From Pelagibacteraceae bacterium TMED65 (GTDB lineage: Bacteria; Pseudomonadota; Alphaproteobacteria; TMED127), in assembly GCA_002167215.1 (NCBI GenBank), contig NHDS01000003.1, positions 1 through 42,219 of the forward strand: 42,219 nucleotides of DNA, read 5' to 3'. Numbering within the stretch: the stretch's first letter is position 1; every line of letters starts with the position of its first letter. The position numbers were made by a program, and so were the translations under genes. A model generated the notes under the pieces. It ran no database searches, was not told the DNA's origin, and was given only the letters and a program-made list of their open reading frames with translations. This document shows positions 10,127 to 18,871 of the stretch, in pieces.

Positions 10127-11389
10127 TATATTAATTGCGGTTTCTAGTCGATCAATGTCAACACTATAGTCTAATCCTACAGAGGGGTAATAGTAGCGAT
10201 GAATCATTTGATTTGTATCTAGACTTTCATTCTCTGGTGTATTAGTTAATCCAATAAAACGTCTTCCAAGAGCCTTTGTCACACGAAAATAATAGTCATC
10301 TAGATGTGAATTTGGATACAAAATACATGAAGATTGATCAGAGTAAGGTGCTCCAATAGTGTTACAGAAGGCGGCACCATTGGGTCCAAAAACAATATCT
10401 GTGTATTTTAGAAGATGTAAGACAAATTCTAGTGGGTATATTTCGGGAGAGATCGTTGTAAACCCATGTTTTGAGAGTATATCTTCAACTTCTTCACCAT
10501 TTACTAACTTTCTGCGGGATAAATTTTGCCTCGATAAGTAAACTCGATTCGGAATCTTGCCAAAGATATTTATGATTTCCCTCTCTATGTATGGTGAGGG
10601 AGGAAAAAGTGAATTAATAATACGTGATGCTATAAAAACTCTTTCATTAAAATTTGGAATTAGTGGAACAATTAATTCATCTATTGAAAAATAGCTGAAA
10701 GGAAGCGTTGATACTATAGATTCAAAATGTGTTCCTGTAAGTGATTTTCTTATTAACAAGTTTTTGCAGGTATCTATCAGTAAAGTAGAAGAGTTAGTGA
10801 TTTCGTCTAGTTGAGTCATTGCTAACCATATTCTTGGAAGAGCATCTATAAACCAATGCCCTAAATTAAATGTTTGTTGTACCGAGGCAAGTGTAGCTCT
10901 TTGAAGTTTTTTCGGTTCATGACTTGTACTTTGCAGCCACTTAAATAGAGACTCTGGTGAATTGTGTGAGCACTCTTTAACAATTTTGTTGTTCTTGTCA
11001 AATACCGCGATTGACAAGTTGCTGCATATTATTTTGGCTTTTTTAATAATATAGTATTTGCAAAAAGATTCGTTTTTAGTATGGTCGTTTCTTGAACCAT
11101 AAGGTTTGAGTATGTCTATTTTATTTGTTGAAAGATTCAGAAACTTCTCTAATGAGTGATCTCCTAAGGGGAAGCTACTCATATTATCAAATTTGTCTTG
11201 ATACTTAGCTGAATATGAAAGTGAATCTAGCCTGTTAGGAAGTATATCTGAATAGATTGATCTATCTAATCCGATTTTCTTAAGAATTTCATCCTGATCA
11301 GTCGAAAAAATCCAGGTCCCAATTTCAGAAGACTTATGTAGTTCTTGAAATGCTTGAATGTTGTCAGGATTTGATGAAAAATATTCCAT
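10112..11389 (-). CDS. Glycosyltransferase family 61 (second copy, DUF563)
   Basis: The 425-residue protein carries the GT61 pattern. FNLGHWFIDALPRIW lies in the middle, the RVYLSRQNLSRRKLVNGEEV stretch comes near residue 285, GF is followed by ISPEIYPLEF, and then comes FGPNGAAFCNTIGAP. Its catalytic-loop histidine position reads GHWFIDALPR, against YHWFHEAMPR in the copy at 4759. The two are distant relatives rather than recent duplicates. About 170 N-terminal residues are unique and may bind the acceptor. It starts 2 bp after the stop of the StrG-like gene, forming a two-gene operon read leftward. The 3' end overlaps the convergent KpsC-like gene by 15 bases. Confidence 0.8.
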   Translation of the reverse strand: MEYFSSNPDNIQAFQELHKSSEIGTWIFSTDQDEILKKIGLDRSIYSDILPNRLDSLSYSAKYQDKFDNMSSFPLGDHSLEKFLNLSTNKIDILKPYGSRNDHTKNESFCKYYIIKKAKIICSNLSIAVFDKNNKIVKECSHNSPESLFKWLQSTSHEPKKLQRATLASVQQTFNLGHWFIDALPRIWLAMTQLDEITNSSTLLIDTCKNLLIRKSLTGTHFESIVSTLPFSYFSIDELIVPLIPNFNERVFIASRIINSLFPPSPYIEREIINIFGKIPNRVYLSRQNLSRRKLVNGEEVEDILSKHGFTTISPEIYPLEFVLHLLKYTDIVFGPNGAAFCNTIGAPYSDQSSCILYPNSHLDDYYFRVTKALGRRFIGLTNTPENESLDTNQMIHRYYYPSVGLDYSVDIDRLETAINISVKG

Positions 11390-11391
11390 AT

Positions 11392-12039
11392 TCAGTTGAT
11401 AGGCTTTCCTGAAAAATAAGATCCAGGTTGAAATCGCTTCGATATATTAATAGATTGTTTTTCGGTAAAGGCAGATTCAGAGTCCTCTAATTTTATAATT
11501 CTAAAATCTAATGATACCAGCGTATAACCTTCGTTATTATTTACTGATCCATGCAAGCGATTAATATGATCAATAAATGTAAACTCCCCATAATTTTGCG
11601 TGAGTGGGTCATAGCCATTTTTCGCTATATTTTGTATTTGCAAGGCCGCAGTTCCCATTGAATGTGTTATTGCTAAATTAATATTTAATTCTTCTTTAGG
11701 ATGATTGTATTCATTGTCGGTGTGAAATCTAGACAACCAGGAATGATTAGGAAGCCCAAATCTAACACATGGAATTTTCTGGTAGTAAAAACCTTGTTTA
11801 ATCAGAGGATAGATTTCATTTCTCAGGAAGTCCAGGTATAGACCTTTGAAGGACTGTTCAAAGTTGGAATAAAATATTTTATGAAGAAGTGAGGATGAAT
11901 CGTTAGCGAATGGCGATCCATTTGGCATTGCATAATATTTATGCAACTCGGATATTGGCGAAATACCATAGAGATTTTCAAAATGTTGAAGCCAAGGATA
12001 GTCATCTGTGGAATAATTAAATTTACTATTGTGGTCCAT
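11392..12039 (-). CDS. StrG-like putative Fe(II)/2-oxoglutarate-type oxygenase
   Basis: The 215-residue product resembles StrG-type proteins of the streptomycin cluster and of many polysaccharide loci; their biochemical role is not settled. Features pointing to a double-stranded beta-helix oxygenase are H106 and D108 in RFHTDNEYNHP, then LNINLAITHSMGTAALQIQN. After these come H163 in LHGSVNNNEGYT and the end of the core, LVSLDFRI at 174-181. In relatives I recall the last strand as TRVSxDFR; here it is TLVSLDFR, so the first arginine is missing and R180 remains. It is first in a two-gene operon with the GT61 protein, so a tailoring role on the glycan precursor is plausible. An extended -10 box lies 20 bases upstream. 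Confidence 0.68.
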   Translation of the reverse strand: MDHNSKFNYSTDDYPWLQHFENLYGISPISELHKYYAMPNGSPFANDSSSLLHKIFYSNFEQSFKGLYLDFLRNEIYPLIKQGFYYQKIPCVRFGLPNHSWLSRFHTDNEYNHPKEELNINLAITHSMGTAALQIQNIAKNGYDPLTQNYGEFTFIDHINRLHGSVNNNEGYTLVSLDFRIIKLEDSESAFTEKQSINISKRFQPGSYFSGKPIN

Positions 12040-12058
12040 TTTTCAGTATCAATGATCC

Positions 12059-12067
12059 ATTATACCA
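12059..12067 (-). promoter_or_regulatory. Extended -10 promoter for the StrG-like/GT61 operon
   Basis: The minus strand reads TGGTATAAT, a perfect extended -10 (TGnTATAAT), ending 20 bases before the ATG at 12039. The intergenic gap 12040-12176 is divergent. On the plus strand TATGAT at 12143-12148 is a weaker -10 candidate for the gene starting at 12177. Confidence 0.5.
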
Positions 12068-12176
12068 TACAGCTAAATTCTAAGATTAAATGCATAGTCC
12101 ATCTTTACTTTCTCGGGGCTTCAAGGTCACTCAAAAATTCAATATGATAATATCGGATGTAGAACTGTTTAATTAG

Positions 12177-13859
12177 ATGCAAAAATTGATAAGTACTCCC
12201 GAAGCCGGACAACTTAGGCGATCTCTACTGACAGTCAAGTCTCATAAACAATTTATCAGTACTATCGAGCATTTATTAGCTATTTATCATATCTACCAGC
12301 AATATCATCGAAGACCGTTTTGGTTTCACGATGTATTTTCATATTATTTGTATCGGCCAATTGGCGCTTTTAATATCTTGAGTATTGTTTTTGCTTATTA
12401 TTATATGAAGGTCTACAACAAGCGATCTGGTACTGATATAGAGCTGTTTATAAGTTACGATCGACTACACGATTCTGCCCTTAGATTTGCATTTTATCGA
12501 AATATTAAAGTTGTGAGTTGTTTTGAGGATCATAGCAATATTGATTTCGACTTGTATCAAGAAATATTATCTGAAATCAATCCTTGCTTAAGCATTGAGA
12601 TTCAAAATATTGTTAATCATATGAGAGCTCGATATACATCTTTTGATTCAGTTGTTGTGTCTGCACTCTCATTGCTGCGTTCTTGTGCAATCAATGAATG
12701 GATTACGGCTAATCATATTTTATACCCTATTCGTAGTTTAATTTATTCAATTGCTATAAAATCGTCGGATCTCTATGTCTACGATTCTTATAACCTTTAT
12801 AATACAGGTCATCTTGGATACACGTGGGACAGTATTACAAAAATTAAAACTGCTAATCCTTCTGCTGCTTTTCTAATTTTAAGAGACTTTGGCTCAGAAG
12901 TAATCTATAGTTCTTTTACTTCTAAGGAATATTTTTGGAGTGATATTAATATCATGTCTCTGTTTAGTCCATTTCCATTATATTTAAAATCTGTCTGTAG
13001 AATTACATCATCAAATACGGTTGAACCGTATCCCAATAACGAGATTCTTGGTGAACAGGATCTGGCTAAAAGAAGATCAATACCATCTCAGAGATTAATA
13101 TCTTCATTTTATCCAATTTCTCGTCAAACCTCTAGATCGATTAAAGATCTATTGCCTTCTAGATTTTGTAATGATGGTTTTATTACATTGCACCCACGGA
13201 CTCACTATTTTAAAGGCGGCAACGAGGGTGCAAGAGATACCTCTATTACTTCTTTTAAGGGATTATGCTTAAAACTAATAAGTAAGGGTTTCAACCTGGT
13301 TTGCTTTGGTATTGACAATCGACTCGAATTAGAAAGTGAAAACTTCATCCATGCCAACTCGAACAATACGAATGGTTCTGTTGATATGATTAATCTAATT
13401 AACGAATCATTTTTACATATTGGATCAAATTCTGGAACCACACATATCGCTGCACCTTTAGACGTGCCTCTAATATATTATGATATTCCCTGGTCATATC
13501 GATTGACCCAGAATAGATCTACTTTCTACCATAACAAAAGAACCATATACGCTGGTTCTTTTCTATCTACCTACAAATGGTATAGACACATGGCTTATGT
13601 GTATTCAGAAGAATCAATCTTGACTGATTCTATTCCACAAGATACAGAATATGTAGACGATTTTAATAACTCTAGTCTCTTCAGTGTCGTCAGTATGATT
13701 CAAAGTAAGACTCTCCTTTCTAGAGAGGAAAGGCATTCTAAGTTATACATAAGTTCTCACGAATATAGACTAGCATACGATTTCTATCTTTCTCAGGAAC
13801 GTTTGCGAGATCAAAGATTTCCATTTATTCACCCTGTAGATCTTGTCAATTTCTATTAA
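12177..13859 (+). CDS. TIGR04372-type putative glycosyltransferase (first of a tandem pair)
   Basis: The 560-residue protein has a recognisable C-terminal half. FITLHPRTHYFKGGNEGARD at 335-354 is followed by a helix and LCLKLISKGFNLVCFGIDNR, then INLINESFLHIGSNSGTTHI with IGSNSG at 415-420. This order (LHxR loop, Lx-x-GF-x-V-x-x-G, IGxxSG) is what I associate with the TIGR04372 family of putative glycosyltransferases. About 330 N-terminal residues precede it, including a hydrophobic and tyrosine-rich stretch near 65-80 (FNILSIVFAYYYMKVY). The gene downstream at 13945 carries the same signature. The ATG at 12177 has no Shine-Dalgarno site, as is common here. The family call is moderately sure; the sugar is unknown. 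Confidence 0.62.
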   Translation: MQKLISTPEAGQLRRSLLTVKSHKQFISTIEHLLAIYHIYQQYHRRPFWFHDVFSYYLYRPIGAFNILSIVFAYYYMKVYNKRSGTDIELFISYDRLHDSALRFAFYRNIKVVSCFEDHSNIDFDLYQEILSEINPCLSIEIQNIVNHMRARYTSFDSVVVSALSLLRSCAINEWITANHILYPIRSLIYSIAIKSSDLYVYDSYNLYNTGHLGYTWDSITKIKTANPSAAFLILRDFGSEVIYSSFTSKEYFWSDINIMSLFSPFPLYLKSVCRITSSNTVEPYPNNEILGEQDLAKRRSIPSQRLISSFYPISRQTSRSIKDLLPSRFCNDGFITLHPRTHYFKGGNEGARDTSITSFKGLCLKLISKGFNLVCFGIDNRLELESENFIHANSNNTNGSVDMINLINESFLHIGSNSGTTHIAAPLDVPLIYYDIPWSYRLTQNRSTFYHNKRTIYAGSFLSTYKWYRHMAYVYSEESILTDSIPQDTEYVDDFNNSSLFSVVSMIQSKTLLSREERHSKLYISSHEYRLAYDFYLSQERLRDQRFPFIHPVDLVNFY

Positions 13860-13944
13860 CTCTGAGCCTAAGTCTTCTTGTAGCTTTTCATATATCACTA
13901 TTTGATGTTAGTGCTAAGATTATAAAAGCCTATGACATCATGTA

Positions 13945-15282
13945 ATGAGAGTTGTTTCACTTCTTCCTTACTCAGTCGGAAATTTATCGGAAGAAATACA
14001 TCAGTGCCTATTTTCATGTTTATTTCTTTCTAACACTGATACCTACTATGCTTTGCCCTACTATTTTCTGAATTCCAGTTTCCTACAATACAAGTCTTGC
14101 AACTACGGCCTGTTTCTTCTTGTTGATTATATAAACTACTATAATCTTGGTTTTGCGAAGGCTAATATATTTAAATTCTTGTATAGCTTTTACTTCATTT
14201 TTTCACGTATCTTGTATTTAGTAATGAGATATATATTTTGCAAATTTCATGTTTCTAAATCCATAGTCGATAATTTTAAGTTTTGGTTTTCGTTCCCTCG
14301 GCTGGGATATTCCAGCTTGTGGGACTGCGGGTATGTACAGCATTCTGATGAATATATAAGAAAAAAATTAGATGAATCACCTATTGATTCAATCCTATCC
14401 GCATCTCTTGAGTGTTTGATGAGTGATGCTAAATCTTTCATTGACAATTATCTATTTGATCAGTTTAAAGATATTGGAAATCCAGTTATTGTCTTACATA
14501 CTCGCAGTTCTTTCTATCACTCTGATGGCAATCGCCGAAATCGTAATATGTCTCTTGTTAATTACTTGTCATCTATTCAGTTTTTAATTGATCAAGGTTT
14601 TTGTGTCGTACTATGTGGAGATAGGCATAATTTGATTTTACCAGCCGGTGTTATAGATTTAACCCGAGATGATATACCCGCAAAGACACGTGAGCTTCTT
14701 TTAGTTCTTTATATTAGCAAGGCATTTCTTTATATAGGTACTCAATCTGGTCCCGTTGATCTTGCATATTTATTTACTATTCCCTGTCTTCTTTTGAATT
14801 GCATAGATGTTACTCATGTCTATGCTTATAGGTCACCAAATATTAATATTATTAAGCCAATCAAACCTAATATATCACTTGTGCAGTGGATTGACTTAAT
14901 GCCTTATGACATTCTTCAGAATCTTAACTCTATAGCTGATAGTACTGTCTATGGTTCATACAATGATTTTGAGTTAGATCCCGAGTTGATCTATTCTGTT
15001 ATTTCGTCAATAGTTACTCCTAATAATAAACAGAATTCCTTATTTAATTCCAAAATATCCGACCAGAAAGTCTTGGCTGGGGATCGATTCTTTCATTTAG
15101 ACCGTAAGTTAATTTCTGATAAATTTTTTGAGCTTGTTCGTACCTGGGATTCACAAATAAATGCTATGCCGGGATATAAACGTATCCTTCAAACTTATAT
15201 GAATAGAGCAGTTGTACGCTTTTATTTTACAATGGCTTTTGACTCCAGTTCTTGGTATCTTCCTTTAAGTAAAGTTGATTAG
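13945..15282 (+). CDS. TIGR04372-type putative glycosyltransferase (second of a tandem pair)
   Basis: This 445-residue protein shows the family pattern more clearly than its neighbour: VIVLHTRSSFYHSDGNRRNR at 181-200, NYLSSIQFLIDQGFCVVLCG, and then FLYIGTQSGPVDLAY near 265-277. In TIGR04372 proteins the loop after LHxR is followed by RN, as seen here. The region 70-100 is strongly hydrophobic and aromatic (FLYSFYFIFSRILYLVMRY) and could be membrane-associated. The start has no visible Shine-Dalgarno site. It lies 85 bp after the first copy and ends only 10 bp from the convergent PtmE-like gene. Similarity to the first copy is limited to the C-terminal signature. Confidence 0.68.
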   Translation: MRVVSLLPYSVGNLSEEIHQCLFSCLFLSNTDTYYALPYYFLNSSFLQYKSCNYGLFLLVDYINYYNLGFAKANIFKFLYSFYFIFSRILYLVMRYIFCKFHVSKSIVDNFKFWFSFPRLGYSSLWDCGYVQHSDEYIRKKLDESPIDSILSASLECLMSDAKSFIDNYLFDQFKDIGNPVIVLHTRSSFYHSDGNRRNRNMSLVNYLSSIQFLIDQGFCVVLCGDRHNLILPAGVIDLTRDDIPAKTRELLLVLYISKAFLYIGTQSGPVDLAYLFTIPCLLLNCIDVTHVYAYRSPNINIIKPIKPNISLVQWIDLMPYDILQNLNSIADSTVYGSYNDFELDPELIYSVISSIVTPNNKQNSLFNSKISDQKVLAGDRFFHLDRKLISDKFFELVRTWDSQINAMPGYKRILQTYMNRAVVRFYFTMAFDSSSWYLPLSKVD

Positions 15283-15292
15283 TTTATCGATT

Positions 15293-16336
15293 CTATTGAT
15301 TGACTGATTTGTAATCTGAATGTCTTCCTATGTCGATCCAAGATTCATGAAGCGGAAAGATCCTTAAATTTAGTCCTTTTGAAAGGCCTTCTTTGAATAG
15401 ATCCGTCATATCTAAATATACATTATTACGCACTAACCTTATTAATCTTGGTCCTATGACATATATTCCAGCATTTATTTGAAATTGATATTTCGGTTTC
15501 TCTGCAAGGCTTTCAATTTGTGAACCTATGCTATTAATAACTCCGTAAGGAGATTGCCACTCATGTATCTTTACGGACATTAAGCCGTCAGCGGACTCTT
15601 TTGTTGATTGCTCAATGATATCAGAATAAGCAACATCAGTTATTACATCTCCATTTGTGACTATAATATTTCGCTTCTTAATTGTTTCTGGCAACATTGC
15701 TAGGGCTCCTGCTGTCCCTAATGGTTCCTTCTCATGCAAGTACTTTATACTAATGTCAAACTTGCTACCATCCCCGAAGTGATCGATTATTACTTTTGAT
15801 AGGTAATTAACACTTATGAAAACTTCTCTAAATCCATTATTTCTGGCTCTCTCGATTAAGTGCTGAAGTATTGGTTTGCCTTTAATTGGGAGCATTGGTT
15901 TTGGGCAGTTGTCTGTCAGTGGTATTAACCTTTTACCTCTGCCACCTGCCATGATGACTAGAGCCTCATTTCTATCTATTTCTCGTTGTAATTGCTCTGC
16001 CACATGTAGCCCAATGAGCTTGCCGCTATTATCTACAATAGGCAGATGGAATATATGATTTATGATCATCAACTGATAGACATCATTGTCATTAATGACT
16101 TCATTGACAACAATAGGGCTTCTGTTCATTATCAATTTTACCGTTTGATCTAGTGATATTCCTTTGAGTAATGCCTTCCTTACGTCACTATCTGTTACCA
16201 TCCCCTCTAGTTTCCCTTCCTTAGAAACAACTAGACAGAGTTGCAGACCGCCTGTATTTATGGTCCGTAGTGCTGTTTCAAATATAGTATCTGAATGTAT
16301 TGTTATGGATTTCCAAACTAATTCTTCCGTTTTCAT
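15293..16336 (-). CDS. ptmE: CBS-domain nucleotidyltransferase, PtmE-like (GlcN-1-phosphate guanylyltransferase type)
   Basis: PtmE activates glucosamine-1-phosphate as a GDP sugar at the start of the Campylobacter-type legionaminic acid route. This 347-residue protein has the same architecture. Two CBS motifs occupy about 8-60 and 68-115 (GMVTDSDVRKALL, LPIVDNSGKLIGL). They are followed by a nucleotidyltransferase domain from 124: VIMAGGRGKRLIPLTDN at 128-144, KPMLPIKGKPIL, GTAGAL, NGDVIT and WIDIGRHSDY at the end. The CBS pair probably senses an adenine nucleotide. The gene follows the long minus-strand operon after a 333-bp gap. The nucleotide used (GTP or other) cannot be read directly; the assignment leans on architecture and on the leg genes in the window. 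Confidence 0.78.
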   Translation of the reverse strand: MKTEELVWKSITIHSDTIFETALRTINTGGLQLCLVVSKEGKLEGMVTDSDVRKALLKGISLDQTVKLIMNRSPIVVNEVINDNDVYQLMIINHIFHLPIVDNSGKLIGLHVAEQLQREIDRNEALVIMAGGRGKRLIPLTDNCPKPMLPIKGKPILQHLIERARNNGFREVFISVNYLSKVIIDHFGDGSKFDISIKYLHEKEPLGTAGALAMLPETIKKRNIIVTNGDVITDVAYSDIIEQSTKESADGLMSVKIHEWQSPYGVINSIGSQIESLAEKPKYQFQINAGIYVIGPRLIRLVRNNVYLDMTDLFKEGLSKGLNLRIFPLHESWIDIGRHSDYKSVNQ

Positions 16337-16669
16337 GAATTTTTGTAGAAGATTAATTGCTGCTTACTGTTCTCATTAAGGTATTATCATAGATAAATGA
16401 TGTTTGTAATTTTCATTCCAAGATTTCGCATCGACATTTAAGCTCATCACCCATTATAAACCCTCGCCCTTCGCCTCCGCTCCTTTTGCTCTTATGGGGT
16501 CTGTGGGCGGCTACAGCACCGCTTTTGCTGACTCTGTTGGCCCTCCATGCTTGTGCTGTACAACTCCTTCGCAGTTAACCTACTTGACGATGAGATCCCA
16601 CTCCATGTCATCTGCTTCCACTTTTTTAGAAATACACTCAATACACTTTAATTAAGATACTTATTCGAC
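16337..16669. other. Intergenic region with a GC-rich patch, possible gene relic
   Basis: There are 333 bases between the PtmE-like gene and the deacetylase gene, both on the minus strand. The outer parts are AT-rich, but 16440-16600 is distinctly GC-rich, unlike anything nearby. On the plus strand one frame of this patch reads as a leucine/alanine-rich hydrophobic segment (LLLLWGLWAATAPLLLTLLA) ending at TAA 16576-16578. It has no start codon in a sensible place. A second frame gives a 53-codon ORF (16494-16655) that I do not recognise. I see TATGAT on the minus strand at 16386-16391, 50 bases before the PtmE-like start, a possible -10. Confidence 0.45.
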
Positions 16670-17620
16670 TTATTGATTATCTACCAAATTAATACTATCG
16701 TATCTAGGTATTTGCATGTATGAAAGTTTGCTTTTAAATCTTGGGTTAGATAGATTCGAGCGAAATCCACAAATAATTCCCATATCCTCTAAAAGTTCCA
16801 ATCCTTCTTTACTATATGAATCAGCAGGATGTGACATGGATGTAATAGGTGCTTTCACAAACTGCTTAAGATGCTTCATATTTTTGTCGTATTCCTTGGC
16901 TTGTTCACTTATTGAAAGGTTTGCCAGTGGTATAGGGTGTGAATAAGAATGGAGACCGACTTGTTGACCTGCGCGAATAAGCTGTTCTAAGTGGCCATTA
17001 GTTATCCATAAGTCGGCAGCTAATTCCTGTATTGTTAATGAATAGTCGCTTATTAACTTGTCATTTGCTTTTATATATTCTTCCTCTAATAATACTTTGT
17101 CTCTTACGTATCTTAAGATGATATCATCTCTGGTGTAAAATGGAAATTTATTTTGGTAGTCGAGTTTATATTTTCTGAAGTCGTCACTGACTGTTATTTC
17201 CTCCTTTTTCAGCTTTGTATTGTTTAAAAATGCATTAAGATATTCATCAAGGCAGCTAAAATACTTAGTTCTGAATCTTCTATATATATCTAATCGGGGA
17301 AACTCTCCTTGGAGAGGGGCAGAATATATAAACCAAAAAGCTGATATCCCAAATTCTGCTAATATAGGCAGGCATATATCATATTGACTTAAAAGTCCGT
17401 CGTCCAATGTTATACACAAATCTGAACTTTTAAGCTTATTTTCTTTGGCTTTTCTCAACCACTCTTCTGCTGAAAGAAGATTTTTCTGATTAATACTAAA
17501 AAGAATCTCTCTAAACTGACTCTCGGATATTGATCCTTGATAGTCATGTGTTCCACCATTCTTATGGAAATGGTGAAACATCAAACCTGCCCCGTTTGTC
17601 TTATTAAATGAAGTTTTCAC
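16670..17620 (-). CDS. Polysaccharide deacetylase (NodB-fold, CE4) family protein
   Basis: CE4 enzymes remove N- or O-acetyl groups from sugars with a divalent metal. In this 316-residue protein the first motif is LCITLDDGLLSQYD with TLDDG at 71-75 (family TFDDG), so the catalytic base and a metal aspartate are present. The metal histidines are H224 and H228 in VGLHSYSHPI. The segment between the two motifs is longer than in minimal NodB domains, and no signal peptide is seen, so it probably acts in the cytoplasm on a precursor. The start codon is GTG at 17620, 5 bp after the methyltransferase stop. Next to an amidinotransferase it could expose the amine that is then guanidinylated; this is an inference. 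Confidence 0.82.
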   Translation of the reverse strand: MKTSFNKTNGAGLMFHHFHKNGGTHDYQGSISESQFREILFSINQKNLLSAEEWLRKAKENKLKSSDLCITLDDGLLSQYDICLPILAEFGISAFWFIYSAPLQGEFPRLDIYRRFRTKYFSCLDEYLNAFLNNTKLKKEEITVSDDFRKYKLDYQNKFPFYTRDDIILRYVRDKVLLEEEYIKANDKLISDYSLTIQELAADLWITNGHLEQLIRAGQQVGLHSYSHPIPLANLSISEQAKEYDKNMKHLKQFVKAPITSMSHPADSYSKEGLELLEDMGIICGFRSNLSNPRFKSKLSYMQIPRYDSINLVDNQ

Positions 17621-17625
17621 GCAAT

Positions 17626-18849
17626 CTATAACTGTTTGTATGCTACATAATCAACATGTCTTACACCTGCGTATCCTTTGAACAGAAGTTTATATGAATC
17701 TATTTTAGATTTTACCGAATTTAGATCTTTATCATTATCAATAAGTTTCAAAAAGTGCGTCACTTCCGCAATAAAAGTGTTTATTCTACTTATTAATGGC
17801 AATCTTTTGCTATTAGACTTATTTGCTGAATCTTGCAATTTATTGAATTGACTTATCATTGTATCTGTCTCAAGACTAGAAGTTACCTGTAAATTTCTAA
17901 ATAGTTTCGCTGTTTTATTTAGCTCTTCAATATAATCCTCGTAATCGTTAAAAGTCTGTAGGTTTATTTTCTCATCCTCGCCTCCTTTAAGCATCATCCA
18001 TAAATTTTCAGCTAGTGTTGCACCTTTTTTCAGCTCTGAATCTTTTGTTGGGTTTGTAAATGTTGAAAGTCCTCGACCAGCATAGTCAATTCTTGGCCAT
18101 GAACTGACATATGTAAGCCCTTCGTTTTTAAACATGTCAAGAACATCTTCTGCTGACGGGTCATCTTGCTGTTGTATTACCCATCTGTCGTAAATTATTG
18201 CTTCTCTTGTTCTTGGTACAGATTGTTGGCTTCTTGTTATGTCATCGCTGAACAAGGATTCAGCCGTTGCAAGGATTTCTTTTTCAGATACTCCGCCCAA
18301 TTTGTAAATTGCGTATCTCTGTAGCATCTCTTGTATGCCACCTGCTGAATTTCTATCTCCGTATATTACGTAACCACCTGGCTTCGCAAGCCTCGCTAAA
18401 ATATTAAATGCTAACGGTTTATTGCTGACGTGAGTAAAGACACCACGTGAATGAGCAATATCAAATTTTTCTTCGAGTGCTTTGATATCTATATCGTACA
18501 GAGAGGTATTAATAAAAGTATGATCATCGATGTTAGGAGCATACTTTCTAAACACCTCTTTAGCCCTTTCAAGTGCTTCATCATTCATTTCTATTAATGT
18601 ACACTGTGAACCCCATCTAGATAGAGAGACCGTATGCTCGCCCGTTCCTGATCCCAGATCAATTACTTTTTTTCCATCAAAGAACTCAGGCGGCATACAT
18701 AGTCCAAAGCGATATAAATTCTCTATTTTTGCGTTGTGTATGTTAAATGATTGATCGTCATTCAAGTGTGAAAAATATTCACTTGGCCTATGAGTTTTAA
18801 ACGTTTGGAGGGTGTTGTTTTCAACAGTCTTGGAGTGTGTTAAATCCAT
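17626..18849 (-). CDS. Class I SAM-dependent methyltransferase
   Basis: The 407-residue protein has the Rossmann-type S-adenosylmethionine site: VIDLGSGTGE at 62-71 (motif I), the acidic residue E87 in CTLIEMND (motif II), and ARLAKPGGYVIYGDRN further on. After the methyltransferase domain about 150 residues remain that are mostly helical and charged (EDYIEELNKTAKLFRN and onward), without a known domain. The substrate may be O- or N- on a sugar. The position directly after the amidinotransferase gene (22-bp gap) and 5 bp before the deacetylase gene suggests a shared substrate, possibly an N-methylated or O-methylated amino or guanidino sugar. Confidence 0.83.
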   Translation of the reverse strand: MDLTHSKTVENNTLQTFKTHRPSEYFSHLNDDQSFNIHNAKIENLYRFGLCMPPEFFDGKKVIDLGSGTGEHTVSLSRWGSQCTLIEMNDEALERAKEVFRKYAPNIDDHTFINTSLYDIDIKALEEKFDIAHSRGVFTHVSNKPLAFNILARLAKPGGYVIYGDRNSAGGIQEMLQRYAIYKLGGVSEKEILATAESLFSDDITRSQQSVPRTREAIIYDRWVIQQQDDPSAEDVLDMFKNEGLTYVSSWPRIDYAGRGLSTFTNPTKDSELKKGATLAENLWMMLKGGEDEKINLQTFNDYEDYIEELNKTAKLFRNLQVTSSLETDTMISQFNKLQDSANKSNSKRLPLISRINTFIAEVTHFLKLIDNDKDLNSVKSKIDSYKLLFKGYAGVRHVDYVAYKQL

Positions 18850-18871
18850 TTGTTTTCAGTGTGTTTTGGAA

